The translations under genes and the position numbers were made by a program. This document shows positions 22,951-31,367 of a DNA stretch of 64,000 nt, in pieces. Below the pieces are notes generated by a model. It ran no database searches. It was not told the origin of the DNA and was given only the letters and a program-made list of their open reading frames with translations. The DNA is taken from contig NZ_SOSC01000004.1 of assembly GCF_005049285.1 (NCBI RefSeq), forward strand, positions 1 to 64,000. The letters run 5' to 3'. Position 1 is the first letter of the stretch. Each line of letters opens with the position of its first letter. This stretch comes from Halorientalis salina (GTDB lineage Archaea > Halobacteriota > Halobacteria > Halobacteriales > Haloarculaceae).

Positions 22951-24063
22951 CTACTCCGACCCGGCGTTTCGGAGCCGCGGCACACGCGGAACGTGGCTCC
23001 CGTCGATGTCGATGATTCCCAGTTCGTGCGCTGTGAGGTAGACGGCCAGCGCTCCGAAGAAGGTCGCCGGCGTCAGCGCGAGATGCCACGCGACCGTTTC
23101 CCCGACGGCGTAGCCCGCCGCCGTCAGCGCGTCGTGCACACCCTGTAACACGTACAGCACTGCGGGGTGGGTGACGTAAATCCCGACCGCGTATTTGCCC
23201 CACCGTGGGAGTCGGGTCGAGGACCCGAGATCCGGCCGCGAGAGGAGAAACAGAAACAGCGAGAGCGACAGCAATGCGGTCGTAATGGCGTAACTCGGCG
23301 CGTAGACGGACTGGCCGAACGGTTCACCCGGAACCACGTATCCCAGGAGAGATAGTTCGCCGAGTTGGGCCAGGGCGAAACACACCGTCAACACGAGATA
23401 GCGCCCGCTAGCTTCGGCCGTCGGCCGCCAGTCCCGCGCGTAGACAGTGTACCCGAGACTCGTGTAGAAGACGCCGAAAAACAGCGCGTCCCTGATCTCG
23501 AAGGGGACGTCGACGAACATGGTGTAGCTCGCGCCCAGAAGTCCAACGGCGTGGAGACAGAGCGCGGCCGGCAGCAGCAGGGCCGTCCGGTTCGTTCGCA
23601 CGAACGCGTACACGAAGGCAAACGAGAAGAGGAGCGCCGGGAGAAACCACAGGATCTCCGAGACGGAGGTGCCGTAATACAGCAACTCCACCGGCGAGAG
23701 GAACCCCGCCAGCGTGCCGAGCGCGCTGTCGACGACGTTGCGACCGCTAAGGCGGGCGCGAACGAGCGCCCCGATGAAAAAGACGGGCGCTGCGAGCGCC
23801 AACCCGAACACGTAGAGCGAGGTGATCCGTTTGGCTCGGGCGACGAAATACCGGGTCGGGTCACGGCTGGTCGTTTTGAGCGCGAAAAAGTACCCGGCCG
23901 TCAGAAAGAAAAACGGAACCGCGAACCGAGCCGTCGTCTTCGTGGCGAAGTTGAACATGTTTCCATACAGGGAGTAGCCCTGAAACGGGTCCGTGTGGAT
24001 GAGAACGATCGGCACCATCGCGACGATCCGCATGGCGTCGACACTGTAGATTCGCTCCGCCAT
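22951..24063 (-). CDS. acyltransferase 3 (OafA/YrhL-type) membrane protein, in a repeat-flanked insertion
   Basis: A 370-residue polytopic acyltransferase-3 protein, the type that O-acetylates surface polysaccharides, lipids or antibiotics. The N-terminal motif RIVAMVPIVLIHTD carries the family's active histidine, and R/ARAKRITSLYVFG follows TM2-3. There are about ten hydrophobic helices. The start at 24063 gives MAERIYSVDAMRIV, the normal family beginning. The gene sits between two 39-bp copies of the hisB 3' end and reads as more AT-rich than hisB and SCO on either side, with several lysine-coding A runs, suggesting recent acquisition. No integrase is present. The acyl acceptor is unknown. 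Confidence 0.88.
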   Translation of the reverse strand: MAERIYSVDAMRIVAMVPIVLIHTDPFQGYSLYGNMFNFATKTTARFAVPFFFLTAGYFFALKTTSRDPTRYFVARAKRITSLYVFGLALAAPVFFIGALVRARLSGRNVVDSALGTLAGFLSPVELLYYGTSVSEILWFLPALLFSFAFVYAFVRTNRTALLLPAALCLHAVGLLGASYTMFVDVPFEIRDALFFGVFYTSLGYTVYARDWRPTAEASGRYLVLTVCFALAQLGELSLLGYVVPGEPFGQSVYAPSYAITTALLSLSLFLFLLSRPDLGSSTRLPRWGKYAVGIYVTHPAVLYVLQGVHDALTAAGYAVGETVAWHLALTPATFFGALAVYLTAHELGIIDIDGSHVPRVPRLRNAGSE

Positions 24064-24170
24064 GCGACGCCTAGGTGGATACTGGGTATGGCTTTTTCCA
24101 CTCACACGTCCGGGTGGCTGCCAGACCCCGTCGTCTCCGACTCCCGAGATTCCCTGCCGTCAGTCCCCGG

Positions 24171-24758
24171 TCACAGTTCGCCTTTCGTGCTGGGCGTGTC
24201 GCTCCGGCGCTCGTCAATGCGGGTGGCGTCGTCTAACGCCCGCGCCAGGCACTTGAACAGCGCCTCGACCTGGTGGTGGGCGTTTTCACCGGTGACACCG
24301 GCGTGGAGGGTCAGCCCGGCGTTGGTCGCCAGCGAGCGCAGGAAGTGCTTGCCCATGTGGCTGGTGAACTCGCCGACCGTCTCCTGGGCGAACGCACCGT
24401 CGAACTCGAAGTATGGCCGGCCCGACACGTCGACGACGACCTCGGCGACGGCCTCGTCCAGGGGGACTTTCCGGTCCGCGAACCGCCGGATGCCGCGCTT
24501 GTCGCTCAGGGCCTCCTCGATGGCCTGGCCGAGGGTGATGGCCACGTCCTCGACGGTGTGGTGGTCGTCGATCTCCAGATCGCCGTCGCACTGGACGGTC
24601 ACGTCGAACAGGCCGTGCTTGGCGAACGATTCGAGCATGTGGTCGAAAAAGCCGATGCCGGTGTCCACCGTCGCGTCGCCGTCGCCGTCGATGTCGACGG
24701 TGACCTCGATGTCGGTCTCGGCGGTCTCGCGTGTCACCGCCGCCGTCCGCTCGGTCAT
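24171..24758 (-). CDS. hisB: imidazoleglycerol-phosphate dehydratase
   Basis: A 195-residue monofunctional IGPD of histidine biosynthesis, converting imidazole-glycerol phosphate to imidazole-acetol phosphate. Metal-binding histidine motifs are in place: [45 protein letters not shown] and [18 protein letters not shown]. The C-terminus ends STKGEL, the usual end for IGPD. Its last 39 bp (24175-24213) are duplicated at 22909-22947. hisA lies 430 bp upstream on the same strand, not in an operon with it; a small membrane gene intervenes on the other strand. Confidence 0.96.
   Translation of the reverse strand: MTERTAAVTRETAETDIEVTVDIDGDGDATVDTGIGFFDHMLESFAKHGLFDVTVQCDGDLEIDDHHTVEDVAITLGQAIEEALSDKRGIRRFADRKVPLDEAVAEVVVDVSGRPYFEFDGAFAQETVGEFTSHMGKHFLRSLATNAGLTLHAGVTGENAHHQVEALFKCLARALDDATRIDERRSDTPSTKGEL
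24175..24213. repeat. right 39-bp repeat (hisB 3' end) of the acyltransferase cassette
   Basis: Identical to 22909-22947 except for one base (T for G within the RRS/RRR codons). The distance between the two copies is 1266 bp. Confidence 0.85.
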
Positions 24759-24943
24759 ATCACCCTCCAGACGCCCCTCGTTTAAGCCGATTCCGCTCGG
24801 TCCCACGTCACGCCGTCAGCCACCCGTCAGACGCCGATACACCGCCGACAGCGGCCGAAATCGCCATCCCGCACCATCCTGTCGCCGAAGCGATGACGGC
24901 CGTCTGACATAGATATATGAGTGAGAGTCCCAAACGCGGGGCC

Positions 24944-25129
24944 ATGGGCAAGCGCGTAGCGATCGCGGTGCTGGTGCTGCTGACGGGCGCACTCCTGTTC
25001 AACCAGATGGTGACGGCACCGTTCGGTGCCCTGCTGGTCGCCGCCGGGACGTACCTGTTGCTTTTGCCCCACCTCGGGGCCCGACAGCCGAGCGTCAAGC
25101 AGTCACACGGCCGTCGCGATCGGATCTAG
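24944..25129 (+). CDS. small two-helix membrane protein
   Basis: A 61-residue protein with hydrophobic helices at about residues 4-20 and 25-42 and a basic tail (SVKQSHGRRDRI). The same frame is open from an ATG at 24917, but CATAGATATATG (24908-24919) looks like a TATA box at the right distance for a leaderless start at 24944, so I prefer the shorter form. It is positioned between hisB and hisA on the opposite strand. Unknown function. Confidence 0.6.
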   Translation: MGKRVAIAVLVLLTGALLFNQMVTAPFGALLVAAGTYLLLLPHLGARQPSVKQSHGRRDRI

Positions 25130-25190
25130 GGCGGGAGTCCGGCGACGGCGCCGGGAGCAGCCGCGTGAGAATCGAGGCCGCAAGAAGACG

Positions 25191-25916
25191 TTAGTCCTCG
25201 ACCGCAGTCATGGCTTCTTCGAGCGTGAACTGGCCCTCGTAGAGCGCGGTTCCGACGACGACGGCGCTAGCTCCCGCGTCCCCGAGCGCGACGGCGTCGT
25301 CGATGGTCGCGACGCCGCCGCTGGCGACGACGGGGATGTCGACGGCTTCGACCACTCGGCGGACCGGGTCGGTTCGGACCCCCTCTAGCTGGCCCTCGAC
25401 GTCCACGTCGGTAAAGAGGATGCCGCCGGCCCCCAGTTCCTCGTAGCGGGCGGCGGCTTCGGCGGGGTCTAACCCGGTTCCTTCGGTCCAGCCCGAGACG
25501 ACGACTTCGCCGTCCTTGGCGTCGAGACTGACGAGCACCGACCCGGGGAACGTCTCGCTGATCTCGGCGACGATGTCGGGGTTCTCGACGGCCGCAGTCC
25601 CGAGGATGACGCGGTCCAGGCCCCGGGAGAGGAGGTCGGTGGCGTCGTCGACCGTGCGGATACCGCCACCGAGCTGGACGGGCACGTCGACCGCGTCGAG
25701 CACGGCGTCGACGGCGGGGGCGTTCGCCCGTTCGCCCTCGAAGGCGCCGTCGAGGTCGACGAGGTGGAGCGTCCGCGCGCCGGCGTCGACCCACCGCCGA
25801 GCGGCCTCGACGGGGTCGCCGTAGGTCTTCTCGGTGCCGCGCTCGCCGCCGACGAGCTGGACGACCTGCCCGTCCTGCATGTCGACTGCCGGGACGACCT
25901 CGAACTCGGAGAACAT
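25191..25916 (-). CDS. hisA: phosphoribosylformimino-5-aminoimidazole carboxamide ribotide isomerase
   Basis: A 241-residue TIM-barrel enzyme of histidine biosynthesis (ProFAR to PRFAR). It shows the half-barrel repeat typical of HisA: VVPAVDMQDGQVVQL with the catalytic aspartate near residue 11, LHLVDLDGAFEG, VQLGGGIRT, then in the second half GGILFTDVDVEGQLEG, VVASGGVAT and AVVVGTALYEG. The start at 25916 gives the expected N-terminus; the frame remains open upstream but would overlap the promoter of the divergent gene at 25997. Confidence 0.95.
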   Translation of the reverse strand: MFSEFEVVPAVDMQDGQVVQLVGGERGTEKTYGDPVEAARRWVDAGARTLHLVDLDGAFEGERANAPAVDAVLDAVDVPVQLGGGIRTVDDATDLLSRGLDRVILGTAAVENPDIVAEISETFPGSVLVSLDAKDGEVVVSGWTEGTGLDPAEAAARYEELGAGGILFTDVDVEGQLEGVRTDPVRRVVEAVDIPVVASGGVATIDDAVALGDAGASAVVVGTALYEGQFTLEEAMTAVED

Positions 25917-25996
25917 GTCCGTTTCTGGGTCGCCACTGGCGGAAAGGATGTCGGTTTCCAGCAAGGCTTTTCCCCCGCGGGAGACACCAGCGAGCA

Positions 25997-26716
25997 ATGG
26001 CACCGCAGATTCCGGGGCTCCGAGGGCTGGGACGGGCGCTGGAGCGCATCATGTTCGGCGGGTATGCCGGGTTGTATCGCCAGTTCGTCAGAATAGTGAT
26101 GGCGGCGACGGTCGTTCTGGTCGTCGCCAACGCCGCCGTCTGGGCGGAACTGGTCACCGTGGCCGCCGGAACCGCCGCGCTGCTGGAGACGGCCGGCGCG
26201 GTCGCCGTGGCGGCGTTCGTCGTCGTCGGGGCCCTCCAGTTGCTGGTCATGGCACGGGTGCTCGACCGCGAGTCGACCAACGTCGCGACCCAGGCCGCGA
26301 CGCTCGAAGAGCGGGCGGGCGAGGTGACCGAGACCGCGGACGAACTCGAATCGACGGCCGAAGGGCTGGAGACGACGGCCGACGAACTCGAAGCGCGGGC
26401 CGAGAAGCTAGAGACGGCCGCCGAGACCCTGGCCGAAACCGCCGACGCGGTCGACGCCGAGGACAAAGCCCGGGACGAACTCGTCGAACAGGCCGCCAAG
26501 TTGCGCGAGGAAGCGACCGAGTTGCGCGACGAGACCGCCGACGCCAAAGCCGAGACCGCGGAGGCGAAAGCCCAGACCAAGGACGTCAAGGAGACGAGCG
26601 AGGACGTGAGCGAGGACCTGGCGGCCGACCGGGAGCGGTTGCCGAGCGATCCGGACCCAGACGCCGTCGAGGAGCCAGCGGGGCGCGACGACGGGGAGTC
26701 GACCGACGAGGCCTGA
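25997..26716 (+). CDS. membrane-anchored coiled-coil protein
   Basis: A 239-residue protein. Two TM helices (about residues 30-52 and 60-85) are followed by about 110 residues of uninterrupted heptad-like, Ala/Glu/Thr-rich coiled coil (TATLEERAGEV... type repeats, ETADELESTAEGLETTADEL) and a disordered acidic tail. This layout resembles the signalling helices of transducers but without a conserved hairpin tip, so it is unlikely to be a canonical chemoreceptor. It lies 67 bp upstream of the second PiT gene in the same direction and may be cotranscribed. Confidence 0.75.
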   Translation: MAPQIPGLRGLGRALERIMFGGYAGLYRQFVRIVMAATVVLVVANAAVWAELVTVAAGTAALLETAGAVAVAAFVVVGALQLLVMARVLDRESTNVATQAATLEERAGEVTETADELESTAEGLETTADELEARAEKLETAAETLAETADAVDAEDKARDELVEQAAKLREEATELRDETADAKAETAEAKAQTKDVKETSEDVSEDLAADRERLPSDPDPDAVEEPAGRDDGESTDEA

Positions 26717-26783
26717 CCGGCGGACGGCCGGACCTGCGGACGTGAACGCCACCGTTTAACGGCCGGGCGTCACAGGGGGAGAT

Positions 26784-27995
26784 ATGGTATCGGCACTGCT
26801 GGCTATCGGTCTTCTCGTCGCGGTCTTCGTTGGGTTCAACATCGGCGGGTCCTCGACGGGCGTCGCGTTCGGGCCGGCCGTCGGCGCGAAGACCATCTCG
26901 AAGTTCGGGGCCGCAGCGCTCATGACGATTTTCGCGTTGCTCGGGGGACTGACCTTCGGGACGGAGGTCGTCCAGACGCTGGGCGGCGAGATCGTCCCGA
27001 AGAGTTCCTTTACGCTCGTCGCGTCGATCGCCGTGTTGTTTTTCATCGGGTTCGCGCTCTTCCTCTCGAACGTGGTCGGCGTCCCCGCATCGACGTCGAT
27101 GACAGCCGTCGGAGCCATCGCCGGACTCGGCCTCGCACAGGGGAACCTGAACTGGGCGGAGATGGGTGAGATCGTCTCCTGGTGGCTGGTCTCCCCGCTG
27201 GTGGCGTTCTGGATCAGCGCCGTCATCGGCCGCTACTTCTATCCGCGACTGGTCGAGTGGTTCGCCATCACCCAGTCCGAAGGGTCACTGCTCGTGCTCG
27301 ACCGCTCGGGGCTCGTCCCCCATCCCACGCTCGGCCCCGAGACGACCCGGCGGGAGTTCGTCGGGACGGTGCTGGTCATCATGATCGGCTGTTATCAGGC
27401 GTTCGCGGCCGGGGCCTCCAACGCGGCGAACGCGGTCGCACCGCTGGTCGGAAGCGGCCAGGTCGGCGTCATCAACGGCGTGTTGCTCGCCTGCGGTTCC
27501 ATCGGCCTGGGTGCCTTTACCATCGCCCGGCGGACGATGGACACCGTCGGGAACGACCTGACCGACCTGCCGATCCTCGCCGCACTGGTCGTGGCAGTCG
27601 TCAGCGCGTCGGTCGTCAGCTTCCTGTCCTTTCTCGGCGTGCCGGCGAGTTTCGTCATCATCGCGACGATGAGCATCGTGGGGTTGGGCTGGGGGCGCGC
27701 GACCCGGACGGTCACCCTCTCGGAGACGGTCAAAAGCAAGGGCAAAGACGTGGACGTGTCCGTCGGGGCGCTGACGGCCGACGCCGAGGACGCGCCGACG
27801 GTCGGCGGGGAGGGCGGAACGCCCAGCGAGGGCGATCACAAACCCATCGGCGAGGAGAAATCCGAGGACATCCCGAAGGCGGCGGATCTGTTCGAGCCGT
27901 CGACGACGGCCCGGATCGTCTTCCTCCAGAACATCGTGCCGGGAATCGCGACGGTCGCTTCCTATCTCATCTTCCGGTTCGTCCCCATCTTCTGA
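26784..27995 (+). CDS. inorganic phosphate transporter, PiT family (second)
   Basis: A 403-residue PiT/PHO4 transporter with about ten TM helices. Family motifs: FNIGGSSTGVAFGPAVGAKT near the start (the usual G-x-N-D-x-x-N loop is altered to NIGGSS), GVPASTSMTAVGAIAGLG, and in the second half AFAAGASNAANAVAPLVGSG and SFLGVPASFVIIATM. A cytoplasmic loop rich in Glu and Asp precedes the last helix. It is probably phosphate/cation symport. Upstream is a membrane coiled-coil gene; a T-rich terminator follows at 28003-28026. Confidence 0.9.
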   Translation: MVSALLAIGLLVAVFVGFNIGGSSTGVAFGPAVGAKTISKFGAAALMTIFALLGGLTFGTEVVQTLGGEIVPKSSFTLVASIAVLFFIGFALFLSNVVGVPASTSMTAVGAIAGLGLAQGNLNWAEMGEIVSWWLVSPLVAFWISAVIGRYFYPRLVEWFAITQSEGSLLVLDRSGLVPHPTLGPETTRREFVGTVLVIMIGCYQAFAAGASNAANAVAPLVGSGQVGVINGVLLACGSIGLGAFTIARRTMDTVGNDLTDLPILAALVVAVVSASVVSFLSFLGVPASFVIIATMSIVGLGWGRATRTVTLSETVKSKGKDVDVSVGALTADAEDAPTVGGEGGTPSEGDHKPIGEEKSEDIPKAADLFEPSTTARIVFLQNIVPGIATVASYLIFRFVPIF

Positions 27996-28002
27996 CCGTT
28001 CG

Positions 28003-28026
28003 GCCGGTTTTCTTCCGGGTTTTTTA
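28003..28026 (+). terminator. T-rich terminator after the second PiT gene
   Basis: CCGGTTTTC, then CCGGGTTTTTTATCGG: two T runs 8-30 bp after the PiT stop codon, the usual archaeal terminator signature. Confidence 0.45.
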
Positions 28027-28096
28027 TCGGTATTGCCGCCGGAGAGGGGTCCGGAACAGCAAAGTCTAACAGTCAGGGGGTCGAAGAGTCTCGGTG

Positions 28097-28486
28097 ATGC
28101 CCACGGTAGAGTACCTCAATTACGAAGTATTGGACGACCACGGCTGGGACATTTACGACGAGGACACCTTCGAGCAGGCGGCAGACGCCGACCTCGACGA
28201 CGAGGACTACGGTAGCCTCGACGTCAACGAGGGCGAGTACATCCTCGAAGCGGCCGAGGCACAGGGCTACGACTGGCCCTTCTCGTGTCGCGCCGGCGCG
28301 TGTGCGAACTGCGCCGCCATCGTGGTCGAAGGCGAGATCGACATGGACATGCAGCAGATCCTCTCCGACGAGGAGGTCGAGGACAAGAACGTGCGTCTGA
28401 CCTGCATCGGCAGCCCGGACGCCGACGAGATCAAGATCGTCTACAACGCGAAGCACCTCGACTACCTGCAGAACCGCGTCATCTAA
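28097..28486 (+). CDS. fer: halophilic [2Fe-2S] ferredoxin
   Basis: A 129-residue halophilic ferredoxin, the main electron carrier of haloarchaeal 2-oxoacid oxidoreductases. The acidic N-terminal insert is visible ([22 protein letters not shown]). The cluster ligands are CRAGACANC (C-x4-C-x2-C) and the distal [10 protein letters not shown]. The protein ends in [11 protein letters not shown], as in known Haloarcula and Halobacterium ferredoxins. I start at the ATG 28097 ([10 protein letters not shown]); a GTG just before is not needed. A perfect hairpin overlapping the stop and T runs follow. Confidence 0.97.
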   Translation: MPTVEYLNYEVLDDHGWDIYDEDTFEQAADADLDDEDYGSLDVNEGEYILEAAEAQGYDWPFSCRAGACANCAAIVVEGEIDMDMQQILSDEEVEDKNVRLTCIGSPDADEIKIVYNAKHLDYLQNRVI

Positions 28487-28495
28487 CGCGGTTTT
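28472..28495 (+). terminator. hairpin terminator at the end of fer
   Basis: AACCGCGT (28472-28479) pairs perfectly with ACGCGGTT (28486-28493) around a 6-base loop that contains most of the stop codon. TTTT follows. Hairpins are not required for archaeal termination, but this one overlaps the stop codon precisely. Confidence 0.5.
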
Positions 28496-28555
28496 CCGTT
28501 TTCGGTTTCGGACATCGCCGCAAGTGCTATTGCCTAGCCGCGGGACCGGGCGCAC

Positions 28556-29680
28556 GTGCTACCCGTCGGCTCTCTCTCCGGCCTGCTCTCAGTGGGCTCG
28601 GCGCCCGACCTGTTGCGCCTGCTCGCCGTCCCCGTGTTCGGGTGGGCCGCCTGGCTCGACATCCGGACGCGCCGCGTCCCCAACCGGACGTGGAAACCCT
28701 TGCTCGTGTTGGGCCTGGTCGCGCTGGTCTGGGAGGGCTGGCTGGTCTACTCGGGCACCACCCCGACGTACGTGAACCAGAACCGCTACCTGTTCCGCGT
28801 GGCCTTTAGCCTCGGCTTCATCGTCCCGCTGGCCTACGGGTTCTGGTGGATCGGCGGCTTCGGCGGGGCCGACGCGAAGGCGCTCATCACGCTCGCGCTC
28901 CTGTTCCCGACCTTCCCGACCTACCTGCTCCCGACGATGGCGTTCCCGCAGGTCGTCCCCACGCTCGGCGTGTTCTCGATGACCGTCCTCTCGAACACCG
29001 TCGTCATCGGCATCGCGTACCCGTTCGTGCTCATGCTCCGGAACGGCCTGCTCGGCCACTTCGGGAAAGCGATGTTCGTCGGTCGTCCCATCACCTGGGA
29101 CGCCGCAACCGAGGAGTACGGTCGCCTGCTGGAGGACCCCGACGGCTTCACGCGGGGCGGCATGGACTTAGACGCCCTGCGGATGTACCTGCAGTGGCGC
29201 GGCCTGACGCTTTCCGAGATCCGGGCCGATCCCGACCGCTACCGCGACCCCAGGAGTCTCCCCGCGGACCCGAACCCCGCCGGCGACGGGTCGATCCCCG
29301 TCACTGATGGCGGTCACCCGGGCCAAGCGGCCACCCGCGGGACCCTGGAGACGCCGGACGGGGACGCCGATACCGCCGCCTGGAAAGACCGGGCGGTCGT
29401 CCCGGAGTTCGTTGCCCGGGACGACGGGGCAGTCTTCCCGGAGTTCGTCGAGCCAGTCGACGACGACTGGGGGGCCGAAGCGTTCCTGGAAGACATCCCG
29501 GGGACCGCCTACGGGACGAGTCCGGAGGAACTGCGCGGTGGTCTGGAGGTACTGACCACCGAGGAGACGGTGTGGCTCACGCCGGGTGTGCCCTTCCTCG
29601 TGCCGATGTTCGTCGGGCTGGTCGTCAGCCTGACCTACGGGGACGTGCTCTACGCGGCGCTCGGGGGAGTCGCGTTCTAG
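28556..29680 (+). CDS. pibD: A24 prepilin/prearchaellin peptidase (PibD-like)
   Basis: A 374-residue membrane aspartyl protease that cleaves type-IV-pilin-like signal peptides of archaellins and pilins. The first catalytic aspartate is in [14 protein letters not shown] (about residue 36) and the second in [14 protein letters not shown] (about residue 107), matching the paired aspartates of the GxGD family. A large acidic cytoplasmic domain (about 180-345, Asp/Glu-rich) and a C-terminal helix follow, longer than the minimal enzyme but usual in Halobacteria. The start is GTG. No pilin gene is adjacent. Confidence 0.9.
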   Translation: MLPVGSLSGLLSVGSAPDLLRLLAVPVFGWAAWLDIRTRRVPNRTWKPLLVLGLVALVWEGWLVYSGTTPTYVNQNRYLFRVAFSLGFIVPLAYGFWWIGGFGGADAKALITLALLFPTFPTYLLPTMAFPQVVPTLGVFSMTVLSNTVVIGIAYPFVLMLRNGLLGHFGKAMFVGRPITWDAATEEYGRLLEDPDGFTRGGMDLDALRMYLQWRGLTLSEIRADPDRYRDPRSLPADPNPAGDGSIPVTDGGHPGQAATRGTLETPDGDADTAAWKDRAVVPEFVARDDGAVFPEFVEPVDDDWGAEAFLEDIPGTAYGTSPEELRGGLEVLTTEETVWLTPGVPFLVPMFVGLVVSLTYGDVLYAALGGVAF

Positions 29681-29749
29681 CCCGGGCCGCTCCCGGCAGA
29701 GGGTGGGACTGACACAAGACATATCGGCTGGAGGGGCGACGTGGCGAGT

Positions 29750-30127
29750 ATGGAACGAACGGACGTCGAACTGGCGTTCGACGAGCAGGAGCTGCTGCCG
29801 GCGGTCGCCCAGGACGCTACGTCCGGGGCGGTACTGATGCTCGCCTACGTCACCGAGGAGGCCGTCGAACGGACCCGGGACAGCGGCCTGGCGCACTACT
29901 ACTCGCGAAGCCGGGACGAACTCTGGCAGAAGGGGGGATCCAGTGGACACACCCAGGAGATCGAGGAGGTGCGAGTCGACTGCGACGGCGACGCACTGTT
30001 GTATCTGGTCGAGCAGACCGGCGGGGCCTGCCACACCGGCTACGAGTCGTGTTTCTACCGGACCATCGACGGCGAGGTCGTCGGCGAACAGGTGTTCGAC
30101 CCCGACGACGTGTACGATGACGAATAG
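29750..30127 (+). CDS. hisI: phosphoribosyl-AMP cyclohydrolase
   Basis: A 125-residue monofunctional HisI that opens the adenine ring of PR-AMP in histidine biosynthesis. It has [35 protein letters not shown] with the metal-binding D-x-D, and the zinc cysteines in [14 protein letters not shown]. Length equals that of archaeal HisI without the HisE domain. The ATG at 29750 was chosen over a GTG 9 bp upstream. Its last 11 bp overlap the next gene, implying cotranslation. Confidence 0.95.
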   Translation: MERTDVELAFDEQELLPAVAQDATSGAVLMLAYVTEEAVERTRDSGLAHYYSRSRDELWQKGGSSGHTQEIEEVRVDCDGDALLYLVEQTGGACHTGYESCFYRTIDGEVVGEQVFDPDDVYDDE

Positions 30128-31265
30128 CGTCACGGCCGGGGAGGCCGTGGACGTGTCGGACCTGGTCGCCGACCTGGAGGCGGCGGCCGACGCCTACGAG
30201 CGGGCGAGCGAGCGGGTCGACGAGCGCGGCGAGGCGGAACTCCGACGGATCGCCGAGTACTACGACGAATTACAGTCGCTGTTCGACCAGTACGAGGAGG
30301 AAGCGACCGGCGACGGCGACTTCATGGTCTTCATCGAGTTCCAGGAGGAGATGGAGGGGTTCATCGAGCGGTTGCCCGAGGACCTGCCCCACCGCGAGCG
30401 CTTCGAGGAGGTCGACGACGTGATGCAACAACGCCGGCTCACCGAATCGGACTTCGCGGCGGCCCGGGACGCCCTCTCCCCGGTCGACGACGACGTGGCG
30501 CTGCTCACCGAGCGGGACGCCACGCGGAGTCGGTACGAGGACCTCCGGAAGAAAGGCCGGCGGCGGGTTCGGGAACTCGGCGAGCGGATCGGCGACCTGG
30601 AGTCGCTCCAGCGGATGGGCGAAGCCGACCTCGACGCCCCGGTCGAGCGCCTGCGCGACCCCATCGAGTCGTACAACGAGGCCGTCTCGAAGGCGTTCAC
30701 GGCGTTCAAACGCGAATCGAGCGCGCGCGACGTCCTCTCGTTCGTCGCGACGACGACGGCCTTCCCGCTGGTCCCGTATCAGGAACCGCCCGAGACCCTC
30801 CGAGAGTACGTCGAGACGGCCGAGGCCGGGACGGAGTCGCTCGTCACGCTTCGGGAGTACGCCGACTACTCGAAGTCCAAACTCGATCACTACGTCGACG
30901 ACGCCGACGCGCTCAAGCGATCGGTCGGGGCGAACCAGACGTACCTCCGGCGGCTCGACGCCGACCCGCTCCGGATCGAGTGGCCGCCGCGACCGGCCGC
31001 CGAACTCCAGTGGCGCGTTCGGGAACTGATCCAGGTGACCGGTCGGTTCGCGCCCGATGATGTCGTCGCGGCGCTTCGAGACGTGCGCGCCCGACTCGAC
31101 GACGACGAGTACGAGCGCCTGCGCCAGAGCGCCCGCGCCCGCGAGCAACTGACAGAGGCACAGCGCGAGCGCGTGGCCAGCGGCGCGGTCGACGAAGAAC
31201 TGGCGAGCACGCGCGAAGCGAAACAGCTGCTGGAGGAGACGCTGGCTGAACTGCCCGAGGCCTAG
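30117..31265 (+). CDS. long coiled-coil protein (DUF7118-like)
   Basis: A 382-residue, highly charged protein, predicted almost wholly helical: [22 protein letters not shown] at the start, [28 protein letters not shown] in the middle, and [18 protein letters not shown] near the end. It has no TM segment or enzyme motif. A more globular part lies at about 195-300 ([36 protein letters not shown]). It overlaps hisI by 11 bp, yet nothing in it suggests histidine metabolism. Conserved among haloarchaea as far as I recall; function unknown. Confidence 0.75.
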   Translation: MTNSVTAGEAVDVSDLVADLEAAADAYERASERVDERGEAELRRIAEYYDELQSLFDQYEEEATGDGDFMVFIEFQEEMEGFIERLPEDLPHRERFEEVDDVMQQRRLTESDFAAARDALSPVDDDVALLTERDATRSRYEDLRKKGRRRVRELGERIGDLESLQRMGEADLDAPVERLRDPIESYNEAVSKAFTAFKRESSARDVLSFVATTTAFPLVPYQEPPETLREYVETAEAGTESLVTLREYADYSKSKLDHYVDDADALKRSVGANQTYLRRLDADPLRIEWPPRPAAELQWRVRELIQVTGRFAPDDVVAALRDVRARLDDDEYERLRQSARAREQLTEAQRERVASGAVDEELASTREAKQLLEETLAELPEA

Positions 31266-31367
31266 GTACCGGTCCGAGGGCGCGTTTTACCGGGCTTGAC
31301 CCCGAGAAACGGCGAGAGCAGCGTTTGCAGTCATTACGTTTATGATTTGCGTGGGAGAGGTCTGAGT

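Noticed and set aside
26784-27995. Recent duplication of the PiT transporter at 11138-12346
   Set aside because: The two proteins share family motifs only; overall sequence and loop lengths differ, so they are old paralogs.
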